From contig DASZUU010000040.1 of the NCBI GenBank assembly GCA_035547425.1, positions 1 to 64,000 of the forward strand: 64,000 bases of DNA. The letters are read 5' to 3'. Below are positions 16,258 to 25,575 of this stretch, one piece after another (the first letter of the stretch is position 1; each line of letters opens with the position of its first letter). The notes under the pieces were generated by a model. It searched no databases and was not told the DNA's origin. It saw only the letters and a program-made list of their open reading frames with translations. The translations under genes were made by a program, and so were the position numbers. Source of the DNA: Alloacidobacterium sp035547425. GTDB taxonomy: Bacteria > Acidobacteriota > Terriglobia > Terriglobales > Acidobacteriaceae.

Positions 16258-16629
16258 ATGCCCATCCTGAAAGGCACAGTCGTCTCCGGCATGGGCAACT
16301 TCTCCTACTGGCTCGAAAAGCTGGAGCGCTTCTATACGCAAAAAACCGGCGTACGCCTCTTTCCCGGAACCCTGAACCTGCGACTGGAGCAGCCGTACTC
16401 CTTGCCTTCTCAAGTCATCCTCCTCGAGAAGGAAGAATATGGCGGCACGGTTTCGGTAAATATTGTGCCCTGCAGAATCTTTGACCGTGCCGCATTTCTG
16501 CTCCGCACCGACGCTAACGAAGCAGGCACCGGGCATCATCCGAAAAACATTATCGAGATCGCCACCGACATCAAGCTGCGCGATGCGTATCGCTTAGTCG
16601 ATGGCGACGAGGTAGAAGTGCACCTATAA
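16258..16629 (+). CDS. CTP-type riboflavin kinase-like protein (RibK/DUF120 family)
   Basis: A 123-residue protein matching the archaeal RibK family, which phosphorylates riboflavin to FMN using CTP. Visible family motifs are the opening LKGTVVSGMGNFSYWLEK, the PGTLNLRLEQP block (about 39-49) and the terminal IEIATDIKLRDAYRLVDGDE. The compact beta-barrel length matches. ATG 16258 begins the domain; the open frame reaches back to 16180, but those residues look non-coding. Bacteria normally use the ATP-dependent RibF, so a RibK homologue here is unusual; the biochemical activity is inferred only from family. Confidence 0.78.
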   Translation: MPILKGTVVSGMGNFSYWLEKLERFYTQKTGVRLFPGTLNLRLEQPYSLPSQVILLEKEEYGGTVSVNIVPCRIFDRAAFLLRTDANEAGTGHHPKNIIEIATDIKLRDAYRLVDGDEVEVHL

Positions 16630-16656
16630 CAGTGCAACCGTAGTACAGACGCAAAA

Positions 16657-16684
16657 AAGCCCGGCGCGGTGCCGGGCTCTTTTG
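16657..16684. terminator. Bidirectional rho-independent terminator
   Basis: An 8-bp GC-rich stem AGCCCGGC/GCCGGGCT with a five-base loop is flanked by A and T runs. It lies between the convergent flavokinase-like gene and the H1-like gene. Confidence 0.88.
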
Positions 16685-16702
16685 CTTGCCTGAACTACTT
16701 AC

Positions 16703-17338
16703 TTACTTTGTTGCCTTTTTCGTTGCCTTTTTTGTTGCCTTCTTGGCTGCCTTCTTTGCAGGAGCTTTCTTCACTGCCTTCTTGGCTGCCGCTTTCTTTG
16801 CAGGGGCCTTCTTGGCCGCCGCCTTCTTTGTTGCTTTCTTTACTGCCAAAGTAGTACCTCGTTTGGTTGGTTTTTTACCACTGGCGCTCTTTTTCTTGCC
16901 AGCCACGGATTTCTTCGTGGCCTTACCGCCGCTGCGAGCGCCTTTACTGCTGGTTTTAGCGGCAGACTTCTTTGCGGCCTTTTTCGCCGGAGCTTTTTTC
17001 GCCGCCTTCTTGGCCGGCGCTTTCTTGGCAGCCTTTTTAGCGGGAGCTTTTTTCGCCGCTTTCTTCGCTGCCGATTTCTTCTTCGCCGAAGACTTCTTCG
17101 CAGGCGCGGATGCGCCTACAGATGCTTCTTCGGCATCAATTGCGGGTTCTTCAAAAGTTTCCGGCTTCTCGTCATCCAAGTCTTCGATGTCGTCGTCATC
17201 AGAGGAAACGGAGATCACGCTGACTTCTTCCTCTTCCTCGTCTTCTCCAAAGCCGTCGTCCACTTCTTCTGAGTAGTCGTCCGTTTCGTGTTCAAACTCA
17301 CCGTCATTCTGCGCGTAAAGTTTGCGATCGTCCTGCAT
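16703..17338 (-). CDS. Histone H1-like lysine/alanine-rich protein with acidic N-terminus
   Basis: A 211-residue protein in two opposite halves. Residues about 1-75 are strongly acidic (runs such as GEDEEEEE and SSDDDDIEDLDDE). Residues about 80-211 are repeats of the type PAKKAAKKA and KKATKKATK, like the C-terminal tail of histone H1 and bacterial H1-like proteins (HctB, AlgP). Such tails bind DNA or RNA without sequence preference; the acidic head may shield the tail or recruit a partner. No globular domain is visible. It has its own terminator and a divergent or independent promoter region (17339-17473). Function is inferred from composition. Confidence 0.85.
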   Translation of the reverse strand: MQDDRKLYAQNDGEFEHETDDYSEEVDDGFGEDEEEEEVSVISVSSDDDDIEDLDDEKPETFEEPAIDAEEASVGASAPAKKSSAKKKSAAKKAAKKAPAKKAAKKAPAKKAAKKAPAKKAAKKSAAKTSSKGARSGGKATKKSVAGKKKSASGKKPTKRGTTLAVKKATKKAAAKKAPAKKAAAKKAVKKAPAKKAAKKATKKATKKATK

Positions 17339-17473
17339 TGAAAATGCCCTCCGGCTTCGGTGCCTGTTTTCCGTTCTACCACAGAGTACGCCAATTTCGG
17401 CACTTACTCTGCCGCGCGGATTATAGCAACAGCATGCAACGGCTTGCCAATGAACGCAAGTATTTAGTGAGTG

Positions 17474-19252
17474 TCATGGATGAGTTTTCTTCCCTTTTAC
17501 GGTCGCCTTGTGCGAAGCGGCCGCTGCTTTGGGCTCAGCATGCACCTGTTTTTCTCCATGGGATGCATGTTGCGTACTGCGCGCAATCGCTTTTGCGCGT
17601 CTACCATGCGACCCGGCAGAGACACGCGCCGGCTCGGCGACGTACAGCTTCCGCCCTGCGGCGATGCTGGTGCCGCGCAAGTGATTCCAGCGCTTCAGCT
17701 GGTCGACAGTCACGCCGAAACGGTCCGCCACCGTAACCAGCGTATCTCCGCGCCGCGCCTTGTACACGCTGCTCCGAGCCGAGGAAGGCGCAGCCGCCGG
17801 CGCCACAGGAATCACCAGCGAATCGACGCCGCTCAAGTCGCTCGTCGAATGCAGCTGGTTCACAAAAGCGATATCCGAAGTCGACACATGGTACTGCCGC
17901 GCCACATCTTCCAGCGATTCGCCGGCAGTAAGAACATGGAAACGCCAGTAGCGCCGCTTGTCTTCCGGAATCTCGGCGATGCGCTTCTCGAAAAGATCCT
18001 TGCTTCCCGGCGGCAGATGCAGATCGAAAGATTCGTCCGGCGGCGTGCTCATGCGCAGCAGGCTCGGATTGAGCGACACAATCTCCTGCACCGGAGCATT
18101 CACGATATCGGCAACCAGCCGCAGATCGACCGCATAATCCGTCTTCACCGTGTCGGTCACCAGCGGCGGATCAGGCGTGAGATCGGTCAGCCCATACTGC
18201 TTGGGATTCTTTGCCATGATGGTGACAGCGAGAATAATCGGCACATAGTTCTTCGTTTCCGCCGGAAGATTATTGCGCCGGTACAGCTCCCAGAAATCGG
18301 CATAGCCCGTGCGCTCGACGGCTCGCTGAATATTTCCCGTCCCCCAGTCATAAGCGGCCATGGCCAGGTACCAGTCGCCCAGCTGCTCATACTGCTGCTT
18401 GATCCACTTGGCATACGCGCGCGTGGCTTTTTCCGGATCGAAGCGTTCGTCATACCATCCCGTGCGCGAAAGCCCATAGGAATTAAAAGGCATGAATTGC
18501 CACATGCCCCCCGCTCCCGAGCGCGCATTCACAACCTGCGTGCGAAAACCTGATTCGGCAACAGCCTGATAGATCAGATCCTGCGGCACACCTTCTTCCT
18601 TGAAGATGCGCTGAATCATATCCTTGTAGCGCCCTGCCCGGTTGAGCGAGTTAACGATGGTGTTGTGGCCCTTGGTCGTATTGCTGAAAAAATTGATGTA
18701 GCTGGCCACGTAATCATTCATCACCAGCGGCAGGTCCGATTGCGTGGTTTTCAGTTCGGCTTCGGCCTTCGCTCTCACGTTGGCATCGACGGGGAAGGTA
18801 ACGTCATTCGCAATATCGACCGGCGCATCTTCCTGGTGCTGCTGCGCATTCGCAGGACTGTTCTCGCGCAGCGCATCGATCTCCAGCGTGTTGATGGCAT
18901 CCACAATATGATCGAACTCTTCGCTGATCGCCGGATCGCTCTTGAAGTCGATACCGCTGCGCAGCAGCATATCCACGGCGTAATCGAAATTCGAGCGGGC
19001 TGCCGCCACATGCCCGTCGCGATAATTGCTCAGGCCGGTCTGGTAAGCCTTCTCTACGCTGTCAATCAACGACTGGTCGCGCGCGGAAACAGCCTGTGCC
19101 GAGAATGTCGTCTTCTGCGGATGCTCCTGCTGACTTGCAGTTGTCGTTGCCTGCGGCTCCGGAGACAGATAGGCCAGTGCGCTCGCGTCGCAGCTTGAGA
19201 GGCAAACCATAGCCGCAACCAGAGCGGCGCCTGAGAGTTTCACAACAGCCAT
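17474..19252 (-). CDS. mltD: Membrane-bound lytic murein transglycosylase D-like, with LysM domains
   Basis: A 592-residue exported murein hydrolase cleaving glycan strands between MurNAc and GlcNAc. The N-terminus has a signal peptide with a possible lipobox (MVCLSSC near residue 23). The SLT domain (about 215-340) holds the catalytic Glu in AVAESGFRTQVVN, then GAGGMWQFMPFNSYGLSR and MAAYDWGTGNIQRAVERTG. Two LysM peptidoglycan-binding modules follow (about 425-475, HVLTAGESLEDVARQYHVS; about 490-535, YKARRGDTLVTVADRFGVT). A basic tail ends the protein. It matches MltD in domain order and stands alone, divergent from lepA. Confidence 0.92.
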   Translation of the reverse strand: MAVVKLSGAALVAAMVCLSSCDASALAYLSPEPQATTTASQQEHPQKTTFSAQAVSARDQSLIDSVEKAYQTGLSNYRDGHVAAARSNFDYAVDMLLRSGIDFKSDPAISEEFDHIVDAINTLEIDALRENSPANAQQHQEDAPVDIANDVTFPVDANVRAKAEAELKTTQSDLPLVMNDYVASYINFFSNTTKGHNTIVNSLNRAGRYKDMIQRIFKEEGVPQDLIYQAVAESGFRTQVVNARSGAGGMWQFMPFNSYGLSRTGWYDERFDPEKATRAYAKWIKQQYEQLGDWYLAMAAYDWGTGNIQRAVERTGYADFWELYRRNNLPAETKNYVPIILAVTIMAKNPKQYGLTDLTPDPPLVTDTVKTDYAVDLRLVADIVNAPVQEIVSLNPSLLRMSTPPDESFDLHLPPGSKDLFEKRIAEIPEDKRRYWRFHVLTAGESLEDVARQYHVSTSDIAFVNQLHSTSDLSGVDSLVIPVAPAAAPSSARSSVYKARRGDTLVTVADRFGVTVDQLKRWNHLRGTSIAAGRKLYVAEPARVSAGSHGRRAKAIARSTQHASHGEKQVHAEPKAAAASHKATVKGKKTHP

Positions 19253-19428
19253 GCGGATTACTGTCTTATTGTAGTGGCTGCATCAGCGGCGCGTCACATT
19301 GAGACTGAATATCTTTATGCGCAGGAGCACATTTTGCTCCGCGCGAACCTCGCAATCCTTCTCCCTCGCGTCTGCGATAATAAAGATGCGGGTTTGGAAG
19401 TCTCTCTTTCACCTCTCGCCTTTTTCTC

Positions 19429-21240
<1,812 letters not shown>

Positions 21241-21571
21241 CCTGCTTTTCCCTGAAGAGCTCGAAAAACAAGCCGATAAATGATCGGAAGTCACATTCTT
21301 TTCATACATCCTGTGGAAAGCGCAAAAGGATGCCTTTTTATTCAATGCGCAGAGATTTGTCAATAATGAATATTCGAGATGGCTGTTTTTTATTGAAAAT
21401 AAAAGCGTTATGGGAATGACGTTCGTATTTTCAAGATAATTCACGAGATTTTCAAAAAACTTCCCCGACAGCCTACCCATATCTTCCACAATTTTTTCCA
21501 CAGGCTTCCGACATGCTCGCTCTCACGCCGCAAAAGATAGGCTGGGACGCAATGGAATGGCAATCTGAAAC
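21241..21571. other. Non-coding stretch after lepA
   Basis: About 330 bases separate the lepA stop from its terminator. The region is more AT-rich than its surroundings and shows no convincing gene on either strand, RNA gene or repeat. It would form an unusually long 3' untranslated region for lepA. Confidence 0.6.
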
Positions 21572-21600
21572 GACAAAAGCCCCGAATCGGGGCTTTTGTC
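21572..21600. terminator. Bidirectional rho-independent terminator
   Basis: GACAAAAGCCCCG and CGGGGCTTTTGTC form a perfect 13-bp stem around a three-base loop. A and T runs flank the GC core on both strands, and it lies between convergent lepA and OmpH genes. Confidence 0.92.
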
Positions 21601-21618
21601 TTCATGGCTCAACCTCAA

Positions 21619-22278
21619 TTAGTGAGCGGCTGGATGGGTCGTGGTATGCGGCGTGGGAGCCGAAGGAGCTGCTGCTCCGCCTGCCGGGGTCGGAGGAGCC
21701 GGCACGCCCGATTTCTGGTTGTAGGCCTGGATGACGGCTGCCGAGATGTCGGTAGAATCGCTTCTCCAGAGAACAGGGCTTGCCTGGGCACTACCATCAA
21801 TTACAAGAGTATAGCCATTCTGTTTAGCATACTCTTGTACGACGTTGTAGACCTTCTCTGCCAGCTGGTTATAGGTCTGCTGCAAATCCTGCTGGAAATC
21901 GTTCTGCGTATCTTCCCCGAGGCGCTGGAAGGCTTTTTCCTTCTCGTCGATGACCTTCAGGCGATTCTGGCGCTCGGTGTCGCTCAGATTCGCGCCGGCG
22001 GTCTGGAGCTGCTTCTTGAGCGAATCAATCTCATCGCTCATGGTCTTCAGCTGGGTGCGCTTTGGATCATACTTCTTCTGCAGATCGGCAAAATTCCGCT
22101 GTCCTTCGTTGGTCTGCATAACAGCGGGCTGAAACATGATGACGGCGATCTTGGCAGGGCCTGCTGGAGCGGCTGCAGCCGGAGCTGCTGCTGGTGCGGC
22201 AGTGCTGCTTCCCTGGGCAAAGGCGGTAACGCCGAGTCCGGATGCAAGCAGGCAAACGAGTGTTAACGAACGCTTCAT
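21619..22278 (-). CDS. OmpH/Skp-family periplasmic chaperone
   Basis: A 219-residue protein with a signal peptide (MKRSLTLVCLLASGLGVTAFAQ), an Ala/Pro linker, and the Skp/OmpH domain (about 45-185) starting KIAVIMFQPAVMQTNEGQRN. The domain has a long coiled-coil hairpin (KKYDPKRTQLKTMSDEID ... QLAEKVYNVVQEYAKQN) and ends with the strand YTLVIDGS. A Pro/Ala/His tail follows. Skp holds unfolded outer-membrane proteins on their way to BamA, whose gene lies about 4 kb away. ATG 22278 is chosen because the signal peptide begins there; the open frame is longer. Confidence 0.88.
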   Translation of the reverse strand: MKRSLTLVCLLASGLGVTAFAQGSSTAAPAAAPAAAAPAGPAKIAVIMFQPAVMQTNEGQRNFADLQKKYDPKRTQLKTMSDEIDSLKKQLQTAGANLSDTERQNRLKVIDEKEKAFQRLGEDTQNDFQQDLQQTYNQLAEKVYNVVQEYAKQNGYTLVIDGSAQASPVLWRSDSTDISAAVIQAYNQKSGVPAPPTPAGGAAAPSAPTPHTTTHPAAH

Positions 22279-22696
22279 GAAAATGTGAAACTCCTTCGGT
22301 TCTTGGGTGTGGTCGCCCGCATTTCTGTGCGGAAGCGAACTTTCGCTTCCTGGCATTACCGTCTGAGGCGCTTCGGGCGGTTTTTCGGCTGGAAAAGCCG
22401 GAAACGCGGAGCAGAAACACGGACAGAGGACATTCTCAGGAACTCAAGCGAATTATAGGGGCTGTGGAAGAATCAGGTCAAACTGTCAGTAGAGGGCTGT
22501 TTAGGCCGCTTTCGCCACCGCATTCTCTTTTTCCCTTTGTTTCGTGTGGATTCCCTTCCGGTATCCCCCAGGAAGCGCGCCGGCTCAAAAGAAAACGCCC
22601 CCGGCTCCGGCTGCATCGCATGCAATCTACCGCCCGGGCGCGAAATTCCGCAAAAAAATCTTCCCTTCTCCTGGTTCTCAGCAATCGGGAAAGCCC
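22279..22696. other. Non-coding stretch between OmpH and 6-phosphogluconate dehydrogenase genes
   Basis: About 420 bases without a supportable gene. The right part must hold downstream sequence of the 6PGDH gene, and the left part the promoter and leader of the OmpH gene. Small hairpins such as TTTTTCGGCT-GGA-AAAGCCG near 22380 are visible, but none is clearly a terminator or riboswitch. Confidence 0.5.
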
Positions 22697-23713
22697 CTAA
22701 CTTTTGCTTTTTTCAAGATGCCCCCCAAAGCCGAAGCGCATCGCGGAGAGCAGCTGGTCTGCAAAGTCCGCATACCCGCGTGATGTGAAGCGCTCATAGA
22801 GCGCCGCCGTCAGAACCGGCGTAGGCACGGCTTCATCAATCGCTGCCTTGATCGTCCAGCGCCCTTCGCCGGAATCGGAGACGCGGCCTGCAAATTCCTT
22901 GAGCGTTGGGCTCTTGTAAAGCGCATCCGCCGTAAGATCGAGCAGCCATGACGAAATAACGCTGCCCCGCCGCCACAGCTCTGAAACATCGGTGAGGTTG
23001 AAATCGTACTGGTAGAACTCAGGATCGCGCAGCGGCGTAGTTTCAGCATCATCCACCACTGCTTTCCTGCCCGCATTCGCCGCGTGCAGGACATTGAGCC
23101 CCTCGGCATAAGCTGCCATAATGCCGTACTCGATGCCGTTGTGCACCATCTTTACGAAATGCCCGGCTCCGTGATCGCCGCAGTGCAGATAACCCTGCTC
23201 CGCCGTGTTCGGTGAGCCGGAACGGCCTGCCGTGCGGGGAATATCTCCTACCCCAGGAGCGATGCTCTTGAAGATAGGATCGAGGTACGCGACAGCATCC
23301 TTTGGCCCGCCGATCATCAGGCAGTAGCCGCGCTCCAGGCCCCAGACACCCCCGCTGGTGCCAACATCGACATACTGGATGCCCTTGCCGATCAACTCCT
23401 TCGACCGGCGAATATCGTCGATGTAATACGAATTACCACCGTCGATAAGAATGTCCCCGGCCCCAAGATGCGGAGCAATTTCAGCAATGGTCGCATCCAC
23501 CGCCGCAGCGGGAATCATAAGCCAGACCACGCGCGGCGCGGGAAGCTTGCCGACAAGGTCTGCGAGTGAGCTTGCGCCTTCGGCGCCTTCCTTCACCAGT
23601 TCCTGAATCGGCTCAGGAGAGCGGTTATAAACCGTACATGTGTGTCCGCCCTTCATGAGCCTCCGAACCATGTTGGCTCCCATGCGCCCGAGGCCTACCA
23701 TTCCCATTTGCAT
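22697..23713 (-). CDS. gnd: 6-phosphogluconate dehydrogenase, decarboxylating, short type
   Basis: A 338-residue enzyme oxidising 6-phosphogluconate to ribulose 5-phosphate with CO2 release. The N-terminal Rossmann domain begins MQMGMVGLGRMGANMVRRLM, with IDGGNSYYIDDIRRSKEL and the substrate-binding GTSGGVWGLERGYCLMIGG. The catalytic Lys is in HFVKMVHNGIEYGIM. The short length compared with the roughly 470-residue classical Gnd places it in the GndA/YqeC branch, which usually prefers NAD. ATG 23713 is used because the Rossmann fold begins there. No oxidative pentose phosphate partner lies adjacent. Confidence 0.92.
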   Translation of the reverse strand: MQMGMVGLGRMGANMVRRLMKGGHTCTVYNRSPEPIQELVKEGAEGASSLADLVGKLPAPRVVWLMIPAAAVDATIAEIAPHLGAGDILIDGGNSYYIDDIRRSKELIGKGIQYVDVGTSGGVWGLERGYCLMIGGPKDAVAYLDPIFKSIAPGVGDIPRTAGRSGSPNTAEQGYLHCGDHGAGHFVKMVHNGIEYGIMAAYAEGLNVLHAANAGRKAVVDDAETTPLRDPEFYQYDFNLTDVSELWRRGSVISSWLLDLTADALYKSPTLKEFAGRVSDSGEGRWTIKAAIDEAVPTPVLTAALYERFTSRGYADFADQLLSAMRFGFGGHLEKSKS

Positions 23714-23775
23714 CGCGTTTGCTCCTGTGCCGGTCGGCGGCATCTATCATAACGTCACGTTGTTCCATGTACGCA

Positions 23776-23805
23776 AAAAGAAAAAGGCCGCCTTAAAAGA
23801 CGGCC
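23776..23805 (-). terminator. Terminator after the aldo/keto reductase gene
   Basis: On the minus strand GGCCGTCTT and AAGGCGGCC form a 9-bp stem with one G-U pair, followed by a T-rich run. It lies 24 bases past the reductase stop. Confidence 0.78.
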
Positions 23806-23828
23806 CCTGCCCTTATAGGATGTAACGG

Positions 23829-24725
23829 CTATTTTGCCGCGCCTGCGGCAATGGCATCGAGGCTGGCCAAAACCTCCGCCGACAACTGCAATGTCGCGGC
23901 GCTCAGGTTTTCCCGCAGGTGCTCTACGGAAGAAGTCCCCGGAATCAGCAGAATATTCGGAGAGCGATGCAGAAGCCACGCCAGCGCCACCTGCATGGGC
24001 GTCGCCTGCAGAGAGGCTGCTACCGCATTCAGTTCCGAAGACTGCAGCGGAGTAAAGCCGCCGAGCGGAAAGAACGGCACGTAGGCGACTCCCTTGGCTG
24101 CGAGGCTGTCGATAAAGGCGTCATCGCTGCGCTGCGCCACGTTGTAAAAGTTCTGCACACAGACCACGGGAGCAATCTTTTCCGCCTCCGCGAACTGGGC
24201 CGGGCTGACATTACTCAATCCCAGATGGCGGATAAGCCCCTGCTGCTGCAGTTCAGCAAGAATCGTAAATGGCTCTTCGATGGACGCCTCGGTAGGGGCC
24301 GAAATGCCGCCGACCCGCAGGTTCACCACATCCAGAACGTCGAGCCCAAGATTGCGCAGATTATCGTGTACGCCCTCGGTAAGCTCCTGCCGCGAGAGCG
24401 CATGCGGCCACGATCCATCCGGGCCCCGGCGCGCTCCCAGTTTGGTGACGATAACCAGGTCCTTGGGATAAGGATGAAGCGCTCGCTTGATGATCTGGTT
24501 TGTAACGTGAGGACCGTAAAAATCGCTGGTGTCGATGTGATTCACGCCGGCTGCAATCGCCTCGCGCAGAACGGCGTGCGCAGCCTCGATATCGCGCGGC
24601 GGTCCCCACACCAGCTTCTCCCCGTCTCGTCCCGAAAGCTGCATGGCTCCATAGCCCATGCGGTGCACGGTAAGCGAGGTGCCGGGCAGAGTGAATGTGC
24701 CGCCGAGTTTCACTTGTTGGGTCAT
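23829..24725 (-). CDS. Aldo/keto reductase
   Basis: A 298-residue (beta/alpha)8 NADPH-dependent oxidoreductase reducing aldehydes or ketones. Family features are GVNHIDTSDFYGPHVTN with the catalytic Tyr, the catalytic Lys in DLVIVTKLGARRG, and IRHLGLSNVSPAQFAEAEK. The end contains the NADP-binding NILLIPGTSSVEHLRENL. It resembles YdbC or voltage-gated-channel-type reductases more than the AKR1 branch. It diverges from a TetR-family regulator across 67 bases, which probably represses it. The natural substrate is unknown. Confidence 0.92.
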   Translation of the reverse strand: MTQQVKLGGTFTLPGTSLTVHRMGYGAMQLSGRDGEKLVWGPPRDIEAAHAVLREAIAAGVNHIDTSDFYGPHVTNQIIKRALHPYPKDLVIVTKLGARRGPDGSWPHALSRQELTEGVHDNLRNLGLDVLDVVNLRVGGISAPTEASIEEPFTILAELQQQGLIRHLGLSNVSPAQFAEAEKIAPVVCVQNFYNVAQRSDDAFIDSLAAKGVAYVPFFPLGGFTPLQSSELNAVAASLQATPMQVALAWLLHRSPNILLIPGTSSVEHLRENLSAATLQLSAEVLASLDAIAAGAAK

Positions 24726-24792
24726 TCCTGTTTTCCTTCCTTCTGCAATGCTGTTGAATAGATGAAGAAAGCTTCAGGTTAGGAGTTCGCAT

Positions 24793-25428
24793 TTGCCGCC
24801 GCTCATGAAAACAGCTCTGGAACCGCGTAAAAGGCCCGTTCAGGCGCGTTCGGCAGCCAGCGTCGACGCCATTTTAAAAGCTACCGTTCAGGTTTTGCTG
24901 CGCGTCGGCAAAGAGCGGCTCACCACTACGCGCGTGGCAGAGCGCGCCGGGGTCTCCGTCGGAACCCTCTATCAATACTTCCCCAACAAAAGCGCTCTTC
25001 TCCAGGCCGCGCTGCGCCAACACCTGGAGTCGATGGCCGAAGCTACCGAACGTGTTTGCCGCGACTATGCCGGCCATTCGCTTGCCGAGATGGCAACGGC
25101 ATTGGTACATGGTTTTTTAGAAGCCAAGATGCAAGATGCGAAAACCAGCGTCGCGCTTTACTCCGTGAGCTCCGATGTGGATGGCGCCAGCATCGTGCAC
25201 CAGCTTGGAGGACGATCCGTCGATGCAATTGCCGCCATGCTGCAAACCGCGCGCGAACCGCTCGGCAAAGACCCACAACTTGCAGCTCAGGTGGTGATGA
25301 GCGCGCTCGCGGGAGTCAGTCGGAGGCTGGTGGAATCAGACGATCCCGAGAAACACCTCGGCGCGATGCGGGAAGAGCTGACGGCCATGGTTTCGGCATA
25401 TCTTGAACGCTGCGCGGAAAGTCAATGA
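24793..25428 (+). CDS. TetR-family transcriptional regulator
   Basis: A 211-residue repressor with an N-terminal TetR helix-turn-helix (about 15-65): KATVQVLLRVGKERLTTTRV and the recognition part GVSVGTLYQYFPNKSALL. The C-terminal ligand-binding domain is helical and unassigned. The TTG at 24793 follows AGGAG by 7 bases and is the best start; ATG 24805 is the alternative. It diverges from the aldo/keto reductase gene and most likely controls it and itself, a common arrangement. The inducer is unknown. Confidence 0.9.
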   Translation: MPPLMKTALEPRKRPVQARSAASVDAILKATVQVLLRVGKERLTTTRVAERAGVSVGTLYQYFPNKSALLQAALRQHLESMAEATERVCRDYAGHSLAEMATALVHGFLEAKMQDAKTSVALYSVSSDVDGASIVHQLGGRSVDAIAAMLQTAREPLGKDPQLAAQVVMSALAGVSRRLVESDDPEKHLGAMREELTAMVSAYLERCAESQ

Positions 25429-25528
25429 CGATAGCGAAAGCCGTTCCTGTGCGACAGCCTGTCAAGGATCGCGCACGATAAACGATCTCCGTACAGAATG
25501 ACCGGGGGTAGAAGCTCCTTCATGGAAA

Positions 25529-25558
25529 CAAAAGGCCGTCCGATGAGGACGGCCTTTG
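25529..25558. terminator. Terminator between TetR and BamA genes
   Basis: AAAGGCCGTCC and GGACGGCCTTT form an 11-bp stem with a five-base loop, 18 bases past the bamA stop on the minus strand, with T-rich ends. It can serve the convergent regulator too. Confidence 0.88.
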
Positions 25559-25575
25559 TGCTTGCTTGTAGCTGG

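Noticed and set aside
16800..17060. Short-period repeats suggesting a CRISPR or satellite array
   Set aside because: The periodicity is that of the coded PAKKAAKKA motif; there are no spacers of constant length and no cas genes.
16686..17276. Hydrophobic repeat frame (FFVAFFAGAFF type) on the plus strand
   Set aside because: It is the reverse reading of the lysine/alanine repeat region of the H1-like gene; the repeats come from that gene and not from a membrane protein.
18665..19198. 177-codon plus-strand frame
   Set aside because: Antisense to mltD, which has signal peptide, SLT and LysM domains in the correct order.
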